DNA of 64,000 bases from Chloroflexota bacterium (GTDB taxonomy: Bacteria; Chloroflexota; Anaerolineae; SpSt-313). Of this stretch, positions 26,029 through 34,036 are shown in pieces. Numbering within the stretch: the stretch's first letter is position 1; each line of letters opens with the position of its first letter. The stretch covers positions 207,599 to 271,598 of the forward strand of contig JAKPJZ010000250.1 of assembly GCA_029553955.1 (NCBI GenBank), given 5' to 3'. The notes under the pieces are model-generated. The model was not told the origin of the DNA. It ran no database searches and saw only the letters and a program-made list of their open reading frames with translations. A program made the position numbers and the translations under genes.

Positions 26029-26330
26029 TAGTACTTTGTCACTATGCCGTACGAAGCGGCTGGCCAGGTTCATAGTCGGCGCTTGAGCGCCGACTATGAA
26101 CCCATTGCACATGGCGATTACTGGCAGAGTGCTACGAGGGCGTGTTTGCAAACCCGTAGTCTAGCCCCCCTTGGCCGCCGCAGGCGGCTTCGTGGGCGTT
26201 GTTGGCGGCGAACCCGGTGCCGCGGAGACGCGAAACGGGCACAAGGCCCTAGGCTACGCAGGTCTGCAAACACGCCCTAGACTGGCGACCGAGACGGTGC
26301 ACTCACCATCATTTCGAAGGAGCGATAACC
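26029..26330. repeat. 302-bp spacer made of two foldback repeats
   Basis: 26,067-26,102 is a perfect 17-bp hairpin (GGTTCATAGTCGGCGCT, loop TG). It is followed by CATTGCACATGGCGATTACTG, and both parts recur at 48,686-48,742. 26,137-26,280 is a 144-bp foldback homologous to 20,611-20,755. The last 30 bases carry GAAGGAG for the next gene. Confidence 0.88.
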
Positions 26331-27371
26331 ATGGACCTCTACGGAAGAGACCTCATTACCTCGCAGGAATGGGCGGTCGAAGAGCTCGAGGCGGTGCTCG
26401 ACCTGGCGGCGCGCATGAAGGCCGACCGCTATGGCCCCGCCTACACCAGCCTCCTCCGCCACAAGACCTTTTTCATGTTCTTCTACAACCCATCGGTGCG
26501 CACGCGCCAATCCTTCGAGGTGGCAGCCACCGAGCTGGGCGGCCACGCCCAGTTCCTCGAGCCCAAGGCGATGCGCCTCAAGACCGCCAAGACCGCCGGC
26601 GAGACGGTGGAGGATGCCGCCCAGGTGATGAGCCGTTACGCGGCCGGCCTGGGCATTCGCATCCTCGAAGACCAGATCGGCGCCTACGGCGAGGGCGATG
26701 CCCTGCTGCGCGAGTACGCCCGCTGGGGCAGCATCCCGGTCATCTCGATGGCCCACGACAAGTTCCACCCCTGCCAGGGGCTGGCCGACATCATGGGCTG
26801 GTCGGAGTGGTTCGGCGCCGGGCCGGGCAAGGGCGTGGACCCCACCGTCCTCAAGGGCAAGAAATTGCTGCTGTCGTGGGGCCATGGGGCGCTGGTCCGC
26901 TCTTGGTCTTCGGTGCAGGAGGCCATCCTCATCGCCTCGCGCTTTGGCATGGACGTCACCATGGCCTACCCCGAGGGCTTTGACCTCGACCCACAGGTGA
27001 TGGGCTGGGCCAAGGACAACTGCCGGGCCAACGGCCGCACCTTTGAGATCACGCACGACTCGCAGGCAGGGTACGAAGGCGCCCACGTCGTCTATGCGCG
27101 GCACTGGATGAGCCCCCAGGCCTACCAGGATGGCCAGCTCCAGAAGGCGCGGGAGACCGAAATGGCGCTGCGCTACCCCGAGTGGATCTGCGATGCGGCC
27201 AAGATGGCGCTGACCGACAATGCCATCTTTACCCATCCTATGCCGGTCGATCGCGGCTCCGAGGTCACCGACGAGGTGGCCAGCGGCCCTCGCTCCTGCG
27301 TCTATGATGTGGCCGAGAACCGGCTGCATGTGCAAAAGGCCGTGCTGGCTCTGACCATGGGCGGCCGCTAG
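26331..27371 (+). CDS. ygeW: YgeW-family carbamoyltransferase
   Basis: 346 residues of the aspartate/ornithine carbamoyltransferase fold. The carbamoyl-phosphate site is FFYNPSVRTRQSFEVAA, a variant of the S-T-R-T motif; FHPCQGLADIMGW follows, and the C-terminus has FTHPMPVDRGSEVTDEV. YgeW is a knotted transferase of uncertain substrate that works with YgeY and carbamate kinase, probably phosphorolysing a carbamoyl-amino acid to carbamoyl phosphate. GAAGGAG precedes the start. Confidence 0.9.
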   Translation: MDLYGRDLITSQEWAVEELEAVLDLAARMKADRYGPAYTSLLRHKTFFMFFYNPSVRTRQSFEVAATELGGHAQFLEPKAMRLKTAKTAGETVEDAAQVMSRYAAGLGIRILEDQIGAYGEGDALLREYARWGSIPVISMAHDKFHPCQGLADIMGWSEWFGAGPGKGVDPTVLKGKKLLLSWGHGALVRSWSSVQEAILIASRFGMDVTMAYPEGFDLDPQVMGWAKDNCRANGRTFEITHDSQAGYEGAHVVYARHWMSPQAYQDGQLQKARETEMALRYPEWICDAAKMALTDNAIFTHPMPVDRGSEVTDEVASGPRSCVYDVAENRLHVQKAVLALTMGGR

Positions 27372-27504
27372 CAACCTGTCGCAGAGGGAAGGCGTCGCCC
27401 TCGCAGTCCTGGTAACAGCCGGGCAGCTGGCGAGCCTGTCACCCCTTGGGCGCGGACAACCCTGTGCAGGCGCATGCCCTCGTGCGCCCGGCCCTGCCCA
27501 GGAA

Positions 27505-27600
27505 GGGGTTTTGGGGATTGATTGGTCCTGCTGGCGGCCCCTGGCGCGCCCGCGGGCGCGCCAGGGGCCGCCAGCAGGACCAATCAATCCCCAAAACCCC
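27505..27600. repeat. 96-bp perfect loop-less palindrome (G4T4 family copy 4)
   Basis: Arms 27,505-27,552 and 27,553-27,600 are exact complements, centre GGCGCGCCCG|CGGGCGCGCC. It occupies the middle of the 342-base gap between ygeW and the carbamate kinase gene, whose rest (27,372-27,504 and 27,601-27,700) is family flank: GTCCTGGTAACAGCCGGGC on the left, CCTCTCCGACAGACTGCT on the right. No gene is seen there. Confidence 0.93.
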
Positions 27601-27713
27601 ACTTCAAGGGACCCGCGCCGGGTTTGTGCGCAGATTAAAGGCCGGTTGGCTGGCTTGGGCCTTCCTCTCCGACAGACTGCTCGCTGCTGGAAACGAACGT
27701 TCAAGGAGCAGGC

Positions 27714-28688
27714 ATGAGCGACAGAGTCGCAGTCGTCGCGGTCGGCGGCAACTCGCTGATCACCGACAAGCAACATGAGGATGTGGCCTCGCAGGTGCGC
27801 GCGGTCGAGGAGACCTGCCGGCACATCACCGACATGATCGAGCGTGGCTGGAACGTCATCGTCACCCACGGCAACGGCCCGCAGGTCGGCTTTATCCTGC
27901 GTCGCAATGAGCTGGCCGCACACGAAGTGCACACCACGCCGCTCGACGTCATCGGCGCCGATACCCAGGGCTCCATCGGCTACATGATTGCCCAGGCGCT
28001 CGACAACGAGTTCAGGCGCCGCAGTATCGGGCGCTCGGTCGCGGCCGTGGTGACCCAGGTGCTGCTCGATCGCAACGATCCCGGCTTCAGAAACCCCACC
28101 AAGGGCATTGGCGGCTTTACGACCAAAGAGAAGGCCGAAGAGTTCGCCAAAGAGGGCTGGACGGTAAGGGAAGACGCCGGCCGTGGCTGGCGGCGCATGA
28201 TCGCCTCGCCCATCCCCCTCAAGATTATCGAGCGCGATGCCATCAAGGCCCTGATCGACGCCGGCTTTGTCGTCGTCGGCGTGGGTGGCGGCGGCATTCC
28301 GGTGATCGAGGATGAGCAGGGCAACCTGCGCGGCGCCATGGCCGTGATCGACAAAGACCGCGGGTCAGCGCTTCTGGCCTCGGACCTGAAGGTGGACCTC
28401 TTCCTGATCTCGACTGCTGTGGAGAGGGTCGCCATCAACTACAACACGCCCAACCAACAGTGGCTCGACCGCATGACCCTCAGCGAGGCCAAGAAGTACT
28501 ATGCCGCAGGGCACTTTCTCTCGGGCTCGATGGGCCCCAAGATCGAGGCTATCATCGCCTTCCTCGAGGCCAACCCCAAGGGGCAGGGCCTGATCACCAA
28601 GCCCGAGACGATCGTGCAGGCCCTCGACGGCGAGACGGGGACGTGGATTGTGCCCGACGAGGGCGGGGGCGTAATACGTAATGCGTAA
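27714..28688 (+). CDS. Carbamate kinase
   Basis: 324-residue amino-acid-kinase-fold enzyme making ATP from carbamoyl phosphate and ADP. Motifs: VAVGGNSLI, VTHGNGPQVGFILRR, the regulatory VVGVGGGGIPVIED and AVIDKDRGSALLA. It is the likely energy-yielding last step after YgeW. The final five residues (VIRNA) and the stop are encoded by a GTAATACGTAATGCG repeat that starts a foldback (28,669-28,774), so the native C-terminus has been replaced or extended. Confidence 0.93.
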   Translation: MSDRVAVVAVGGNSLITDKQHEDVASQVRAVEETCRHITDMIERGWNVIVTHGNGPQVGFILRRNELAAHEVHTTPLDVIGADTQGSIGYMIAQALDNEFRRRSIGRSVAAVVTQVLLDRNDPGFRNPTKGIGGFTTKEKAEEFAKEGWTVREDAGRGWRRMIASPIPLKIIERDAIKALIDAGFVVVGVGGGGIPVIEDEQGNLRGAMAVIDKDRGSALLASDLKVDLFLISTAVERVAINYNTPNQQWLDRMTLSEAKKYYAAGHFLSGSMGPKIEAIIAFLEANPKGQGLITKPETIVQALDGETGTWIVPDEGGGVIRNA

Positions 28689-28774
28689 TGCGTGACTCTG
28701 TTGCGTATTGCGTGTTCCGTCTCCCTGGACGAACATACGGAACACGCAACAGAGTCACGCATTACGTATTACGC
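28669..28774. repeat. GTAATACGTAATGCG foldback overlapping a gene end
   Basis: The left arm from 28,669 overlaps the last codons of the carbamate kinase gene; the right arm is 28,737-28,774. The left arm has two extra 7-base units (TAATGCG, ATTGCGT) relative to the right, suggesting slippage. Related foldbacks lie at 29,203-29,301, 36,117-36,220 and 58,270-58,371. Confidence 0.87.
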
Positions 28775-28842
28775 CTCACGTTCCCCCTGGCACACCTCCT
28801 GCTGGAAGCAGCGCAGCATTATGCGCAGATGGAGGTATGGCC

Positions 28843-29199
28843 ATGGGCATCTACTGGAAGCCGAATCGCATGGCGGGCTGGACTGACCCTGCGCGCGCCC
28901 GCTCCTCGCGGTCGCCTCAGGAGGGGGTCGAGAGCGCCGTGGCCGAGCAGGGGACCGAAGAAAGCCTCCAGGCTGCCGAGCGCAGCCAGGCGCACCACTG
29001 GGCCAAAGAGGTATCGAAAGACGACTTTGTGGCCGGCCTGCGCGCCCTGGCCGACGCGCTGAGCCAGAGCCAGAACTTTACTTTTAGCGTCGAGCACCAG
29101 TTCATGCTCATGCGCCCTCTGGGCACCCCCAGCATCGAGTACACCGAGCGCGAGAACCAGCGCAAGGAAGTGACCTTCCGCTTCTCGTGGCAGGCGTGA
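28843..29199 (+). CDS. Small protein resembling amphi-Trp domain proteins
   Basis: 118 residues. ATG 28,843 is preferred (GGAGG 7 bases upstream). The N-terminal 45 residues are low-complexity and charged. The C-terminal 70 (WAKEVSKDDFVAGLRALADA through TFRFSW) have the helix-strand layout and final aromatic strand of amphi-Trp domain proteins, whose function is unknown. The assignment is by pattern only. It follows carbamate kinase on the same strand. Confidence 0.5.
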   Translation: MGIYWKPNRMAGWTDPARARSSRSPQEGVESAVAEQGTEESLQAAERSQAHHWAKEVSKDDFVAGLRALADALSQSQNFTFSVEHQFMLMRPLGTPSIEYTERENQRKEVTFRFSWQA

Positions 29200-29457
29200 C
29201 GCGTGGCGTGAGGCGTGATGCGTGATGCGTAATGCGTAAAGGGAGACGTCGCCTCTGGCTGCACGTCTCCTCTTGCGCCTCACGCATTACGCATTACGCC
29301 TGCCCACCCAAATGCTTCCTGGTTGATTGTGCGAGACGTCAGCGATCCATAGGGCCGACGGAGTTGGCCACGAACGGAGAGCCTTCGTGCAAATCCGTGC
29401 AATTCGTGGCCTCATACCCCGTCCAGATACGTCCAGGTCGATTGTAGGCTACGGGTC

Positions 29458-29535
29458 ACTGCTCAGCCTGTCATTGCGAGCATCCCATGCCGCCGCGCGG
29501 CGGCATGGGATGCTCGCAATGACAGGCTGAGCAGT
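29458..29535. repeat. 78-bp perfect loop-less palindrome
   Basis: Arms 29,458-29,496 and 29,497-29,535 are exact complements centred on GCCGC|GCGGC. The mid-arm word TGTCATTGCGAG is shared with 17,368-17,462. Confidence 0.92.
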
Positions 29536-29665
29536 TGCGGCTACGGGAGCACGCTTCCTGAACGTATCCGCGTAACGCAGGATTTGGCTGGAAGCATTGA
29601 GCGGCGCCGTCACCGCCTTCTTCGCGTCCTTCGCGCCCCTTCGCGTCCTTCGTGCTCCCCCCCCA

Positions 29666-29694
29666 TTGCACAAATCCGCAGCATGCGCTATACT
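29666..29694 (+). promoter_or_regulatory. Probable promoter of the RelA/SpoT gene
   Basis: TTGCAC (29,666-29,671), 17-base spacer, TATACT (29,689-29,694), giving a start near 29,701, some 35 bases before the ATG. Confidence 0.65.
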
Positions 29695-29736
29695 ATGTTA
29701 ATCATCACAGGCGGCTGCAGTGCCGGACGGGTAACC

Positions 29737-31869
29737 ATGGACACCGAGCGCATACTCACAGAGATCATCCCTTCCTTTGAGGGCGAAGAGGCCGACGCCA
29801 TCCGCCGCGCGTACGAGCTGGCCGTGAGTTCGCACAATGGGCAGGCGCGCGAGTCGGGCGAGCCCTACATCACGCACCCGGTGGCCGTGGCCGCCATCCT
29901 CTATGACATGGACCTCGACGCCGCGACCATCCAGGCGGCGTTGCTGCATGATATCGTCGAAGATACCGAGGTGACCCTCGACCAGGTGCGCGCGCAGTTC
30001 GGCGACGAGGTGGCCCAACTCGTCGACGGTGTGACCAAGCTGGCCCGCATCCGCCGCCTGAGCCGCCTCGATGGCCCCGCTGCTTTTGAACAGGAGCAGG
30101 CCGAGAACCTGCGCAAGATCTTTCTCGCCACGGTCGACGACGTGCGGGTGATCTTTGTCAAGCTGGCCGACCGTCTGCACAACATGCAGACCCTCGGCAG
30201 TCTATCGCACGAGCGCCAGGTGCGCATGGCCCGCGAGACCGTCGAGATCTATGCCCCCCTGGCCAACCGCCTTGGTATCTGGCAGTTCAAGTGGCAGCTC
30301 GAGGACCTGGCGCTGCGCTTCCTGGCCCCCGAGGCCTACCGCCAGATTGCTGGCTATCTCTCCGAGCGCCGGGCCGAGCGCGACGCTTATGTCCAAGAGG
30401 TCGCCCAGATGCTCGAGGAGCGGCTGCGGGATGAGGGCATCGCCGCCCAGGTGAGCGGACGGCCGAAGCACCTCTACAGCATCTATACGAAGATGCGCGA
30501 GAAGGGCCGCACCTTCGACCAGATCTATGATGTGCGCGGCGTGCGCATCATCGTCGAAGAGGTGGGCGACTGCTACGCTGCCCTGGGCCTGGTGCACACG
30601 CTGTGGCGGCCGATCCCGGGCGAGTTTGACGACTATATCGGCACGCCCAAAGACAATGGCTACCAATCGTTGCACACGGCCGTGCTCGGCCCCGATGGCA
30701 AGCCGCTGGAGGTGCAGATCCGCACGCAGCAGATGCACCAGGTGGCCGAGTACGGCATCGCCGCTCACTGGCGCTACAAGGAGCGTGCGCGGCGCAACGC
30801 TGCCGTGGAGGCAAAGATCGCCTGGCTGCGCCAGGTGAGCGAATGGCGCCGCGATGTGAGCGACCCACAAGAGTTCGTCGACTCGCTCCGCAGCGACGTC
30901 ATCTCGGAGCGCATCTATGTCTTCACGCCCAAGGGCGATATCGTGGACCTGCCCGCCGGCTCGACGCCGGTCGATATGGCTTACTATATCCATACCGACA
31001 TCGGCGACCACTGCCGCGGCGCCAGAGTCAACGGCCGGTTGGTGTCACTCGACCATACCCTGCACACCGGCGATCAGGTCGAGATCCTGACCTCGCGGAA
31101 GGGCGGCCCCAGCCGCGATTGGCTGAACGCCAACCTGGGCTATATCACCACTGCCCGTGCCCGGCAGAAGGTGCGCCAGTGGTTCCGCCGCCAGGAGCGC
31201 GAACAGAATATCGCGCAGGGCCGTGAGATCCTCGAGCGCGAGCTGCGCCGCCTGGGGCTCGACTCGCCGTCGTTCGAAGACATCGCGCGGCTGTTCAAGT
31301 TCAGCCGGGTGGAGGACCTGCTCGCAGCCATCGGCTATGGCGATATCAGCCCCATCCAGATCGCCAACAAGATCGACGATGCGGCCGCGCGCAAGCCCGA
31401 TCTCAGGATCACACCGCTGCCCCAGGGGCGCGCCGACCTGCGCGTCACCGGCGTCGGCGACCTTTTGACGCGCCTAGCCGGCTGCTGCAGCCCTGTGCCG
31501 GGCGACGAGATTGTCGGCTTTATCACGCGGGGCAAGGGCATCACCATCCACCGCGCCGATTGCGTCACGCTGCGGCATATCGAAGAGACCGAGCGGCTGA
31601 TCCCTGTGAGCTGGGGGCCAACGCGCGAGGTATACCCGGTAGTCGTCCACATCGAGGCCTTTGATCGTCCAGGGCTGCTGCGCGATATCGCTTCGGCCGT
31701 CTCCGACGCCGGCATCAGCATGAGCGCGGCCAACGTGACCACCCACGAAGACCAGACGGCGACGATCGTGGCCACGTTGGGCATCACCAGCATCGGCCAG
31801 CTCAGCCAGATCATGGGTCGCATCGAGAGCATCCGCGATGTCGTCGAGGTGCACCGGCAGATGGCGTGA
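29737..31869 (+). CDS. RelA/SpoT-family (p)ppGpp synthetase/hydrolase
   Basis: 710 residues with the full long-RSH layout. The HD hydrolase domain has THPVAVAAILYDM, ALLHDIVEDTEV and FVKLADRLHNMQ. The synthetase domain has YDVRGVRIIVEEVGDCYAAL, YIGTPKDNGYQSLHTAV and EVQIRTQQMHQVAEYGIAAH. A TGS domain (VFTPKGDIVDLPAGSTPVDM) and a C-terminal ACT domain (RPGLLRDIASAVSDAGISM) follow. Intact HD residues suggest a bifunctional enzyme controlling the stringent response. ATG 29,737 is chosen; an upstream in-frame extension is spacer and promoter DNA. Confidence 0.95.
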   Translation: MDTERILTEIIPSFEGEEADAIRRAYELAVSSHNGQARESGEPYITHPVAVAAILYDMDLDAATIQAALLHDIVEDTEVTLDQVRAQFGDEVAQLVDGVTKLARIRRLSRLDGPAAFEQEQAENLRKIFLATVDDVRVIFVKLADRLHNMQTLGSLSHERQVRMARETVEIYAPLANRLGIWQFKWQLEDLALRFLAPEAYRQIAGYLSERRAERDAYVQEVAQMLEERLRDEGIAAQVSGRPKHLYSIYTKMREKGRTFDQIYDVRGVRIIVEEVGDCYAALGLVHTLWRPIPGEFDDYIGTPKDNGYQSLHTAVLGPDGKPLEVQIRTQQMHQVAEYGIAAHWRYKERARRNAAVEAKIAWLRQVSEWRRDVSDPQEFVDSLRSDVISERIYVFTPKGDIVDLPAGSTPVDMAYYIHTDIGDHCRGARVNGRLVSLDHTLHTGDQVEILTSRKGGPSRDWLNANLGYITTARARQKVRQWFRRQEREQNIAQGREILERELRRLGLDSPSFEDIARLFKFSRVEDLLAAIGYGDISPIQIANKIDDAAARKPDLRITPLPQGRADLRVTGVGDLLTRLAGCCSPVPGDEIVGFITRGKGITIHRADCVTLRHIEETERLIPVSWGPTREVYPVVVHIEAFDRPGLLRDIASAVSDAGISMSAANVTTHEDQTATIVATLGITSIGQLSQIMGRIESIRDVVEVHRQMA

Positions 31870-31972
31870 AAGAGCCGTCTAGGTAACCGAATATTAACCT
31901 GATTCCGTGCAAATTCGTGCAACGATTCGGGCCGGATTCTGCAATAGTATAGTAGAGCGCTGCGTGGGGTCC

Positions 31973-32599
31973 ATGGACAGAGAGACATCGGGGCACACCG
32001 ATCCTCGGGGAGATGCAACTGCGGCTCAGGAGGCTTCTCACCCTCTGCAGGCCGCTGCGGAGGAGTGGAGTGGGCACCTCGCCGCAGAGGCGGTGTACAG
32101 CCGTGAGGCGCTCGAGCACCTCTACGCCCTGCACGCGCCCCAGTTGTATCGATACTTCTGGATGCACACGCGCTCGCAGCAGCTCGCCGAGGACCTGGTG
32201 TCGGAGACCTTTCTCGGCGCTCTGCGCAGCCTGTCGAGCTATCGGGCCGACCAGGGGCTCTTCATCGCCTGGCTCTACGGCATCGCCCGGCACGTCCTGG
32301 CGCGGCACGCGTACGACCTGGCGCGCCGGGCAGCCCGCATCGCCGGTGAGGCCCGTGCAGATGGGCTGGCCGACGACTCGACCGCCGCTGCCGAGGAACG
32401 CATCGACCTGTGGCAGGCGATGGGCGAGCTCTCGGGGTTTGAGCGCGAGGTCATTGCGCTCAAATTCGGCGTTGGGCTGACGCACGTGGAAATCGGCGAG
32501 ATGAAGGGGCTGCGTACCGGGAGTGTGCGCGCTGTGCTGCGCCGTGCCCTACAGCGGCTGCGGGCTCGCCTGGCGAGTGGAGGCGGCGATGCGCAGTAA
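31973..32599 (+). CDS. RNA polymerase ECF-type sigma factor
   Basis: 208 residues with sigma region 2 (LYALHAPQLYRYFWMHTRSQ, then AEDLVSETFLGALRSLSSYR) and region 4 (MGELSGFEREVIALKFGVGL, THVEIGEMKGLRTGSVRAVL). An N-terminal low-complexity stretch of about 45 residues precedes region 2. It overlaps by 11 bases a gene for a one-pass membrane protein that is probably its anti-sigma factor, so it likely answers an envelope signal. Confidence 0.88.
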   Translation: MDRETSGHTDPRGDATAAQEASHPLQAAAEEWSGHLAAEAVYSREALEHLYALHAPQLYRYFWMHTRSQQLAEDLVSETFLGALRSLSSYRADQGLFIAWLYGIARHVLARHAYDLARRAARIAGEARADGLADDSTAAAEERIDLWQAMGELSGFEREVIALKFGVGLTHVEIGEMKGLRTGSVRAVLRRALQRLRARLASGGGDAQ

Positions 32600-33464
32600 G
32601 GACCAGATCTTGGCTGAGGTGCTCGATAGCCTGATTCGGCCGAGCGAAGGGCGCGTGCCCGATGAGATCGGGTCGCTGGTAGAGATCGGCCTGCGCCTGT
32701 ACAACGAGTGCCCCGAGGCCGACCCGGCGTTCCTGAAGCGGCTGGGCCAGCAGTTGCAGGCCGAGTGGGCGCCGCCGCGGCCGCGCCTGAACGACTTGTT
32801 CAAGGGGCTGCTGCTGCGCCTGGCTCCGGCGTGGCCCAAGGTCTCGCGCTGGGCGCTGCGCCTTGGGGCTGCTGTGATGGTGGCGCTGGGCCTGACGCTG
32901 GCGCTGAGCAGCATTCCGGGCTTGCGCTCTTCGCAGGCGAGCCTGAGCCGGGTGATCAGGCTGTTCCAGCATGTGCCCGTCGAGCAGCGGCCGGCTACGG
33001 TCAGCACGCCATGGCCCTCGCCTGCGGTCTGGCGGTCTTTCCTCGATGTGGCACAGGCAGAGGAGGCAACCGGCCTGGCCATCCGCACGCCCTCCTACCT
33101 GCCTGCTAGCGTGGTGCTCGACAGTGTGCAGGCGGGCGAGACCCAGGGGCGATGGCGAGTGATACTGCACTACAGGCCCGCCAACGAGGTCGGCATGGCC
33201 CTCTTCCTCCAGGAGGTTCAGGCCGGCGGCACGCCCGAACAAGGCGTCATGGTGCTGGAGATCGGCGAGGGCAGCGCCGAGCGCGTGCTGATCGCGGGGC
33301 GGCCGGCGCTCTGGGTTGGCGGCCATTGGAGCGCCGACGGCCGCTGGGTATCCAGCAGGCGCGAAGGGGCGGTCCTGGTCCAGGACGGTGATGTGCTGTT
33401 CATTCTGTCGGGCACCTGCGGCCGCGCCGAGATGATCCGTGTGGCTGAGTCGCTCTTCCCGTAG
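32589..33464 (+). CDS. Probable membrane anti-sigma factor
   Basis: 291 residues: a cytoplasmic part of about 80 residues, one membrane span (WALRLGAAVMVALGLTLAL), and an extracytoplasmic domain with strands typical of DUF4367-like sensor domains (LAIRTPSYLPASVVLDSVQ, WVGGHWSADGRWVSSRR). No HCC zinc-finger motif is seen, so the sigma-binding part is not the classic ZAS type. ATG 32,589 has GTGGAGG 6-7 bases upstream and lies within the end of the sigma gene, implying coupled translation. The role is inferred from position and topology. Confidence 0.72.
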   Translation: MRSKDQILAEVLDSLIRPSEGRVPDEIGSLVEIGLRLYNECPEADPAFLKRLGQQLQAEWAPPRPRLNDLFKGLLLRLAPAWPKVSRWALRLGAAVMVALGLTLALSSIPGLRSSQASLSRVIRLFQHVPVEQRPATVSTPWPSPAVWRSFLDVAQAEEATGLAIRTPSYLPASVVLDSVQAGETQGRWRVILHYRPANEVGMALFLQEVQAGGTPEQGVMVLEIGEGSAERVLIAGRPALWVGGHWSADGRWVSSRREGAVLVQDGDVLFILSGTCGRAEMIRVAESLFP

Positions 33465-34036
33465 GGCGTCGTGGCTGCCGGCCCCGTCCCTCAGAGAGGC
33501 CAAGCCCCTGAGCAGCCGCCATGGCCCCAGGGCACCACAAGCGATGAAAACGGGGTTCTTCGCCTTAGACGGCACAGAGGATTCCTTATCCTCTGTGCCC
33601 TTTGTTCTCTGCGTCGGAGAGCGGGCCGCGGGGAGATACCTGACACAGCGATTCCCCTGGCGGGCAGGCGATTGGCAGAAACCCGCTGAAGGCTGGCGAG
33701 CCTAAGATGGAGCTCGTAGTGCACACGCCTGTGCGCCGTACCCCTCTGACGGCCAGGCAACGCTTATGCGAGCCCTCTGCGCCTGGACGGACTGGCGCCA
33801 CGCCGCAGAAAGCGCACAGGCGTGCGCACTACGAGCTTGCCAGCGGCGAACTGGCTTTTTGCCAGGAAAGGCGGCCCAACCACCCGCCATGGAAATCGGT
33901 GTGTCAGGTGTCTCCCCGCCCTTATCGTGCATTTGGTTCTTGACAGAGCAGCGCCTTCCGGGTAACATCCTGACGATGGTTCGTGGCCGGCTGCTTCTGT
34001 GCACGAGGCCGGCGTTCGGCACGATGGGAGCCCGTG
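33465..34036. repeat. 572-bp gene-free stretch with a 290-bp foldback and a promoter
   Basis: Outer arms 33,628-33,664 and 33,883-33,919 (GCGGGGAGA-ACCTGACACA...) pair with four mismatches in 37. Inner arms 33,711-33,736 and 33,812-33,837 (AGCTCGTAGTGC-CACGCCTG) pair with one mismatch in 26. The inner word resembles the palindrome inserted in the helicase gene at 45,282. A promoter follows at 33,940-33,968. Confidence 0.85.
33940..33968 (+). promoter_or_regulatory. Promoter of the malate/lactate dehydrogenase gene
   Basis: TTGACA (33,940-33,945), 17-base spacer, TAACAT (33,963-33,968). It lies just after the 290-bp foldback and about 65 bases before the start codon. Confidence 0.65.

Larger units (their letters stand above)
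29200..29736. repeat. 537-bp gene-free repeat cluster
   Basis: 29,203-29,301: GCGTAATGCG-type foldback. 29,389-29,413: CAAATCCGTGCAATTCGTGG, a word recurring in altered form at 31,904-31,925. 29,458-29,535: a perfect 78-bp palindrome carrying GTCATTGCGAGCATCCC. 29,616-29,658: CTTCGCGTCCTTCGCG units, inverted relative to 4,623-4,662. The last part holds the relA/spoT promoter. Confidence 0.85.

Noticed and set aside
24847..26151. 434-codon minus-strand frame opposite ygeY
   Set aside because: The opposite strand has a complete M20 enzyme with promoter and motifs; this frame reads through a foldback repeat and has none.
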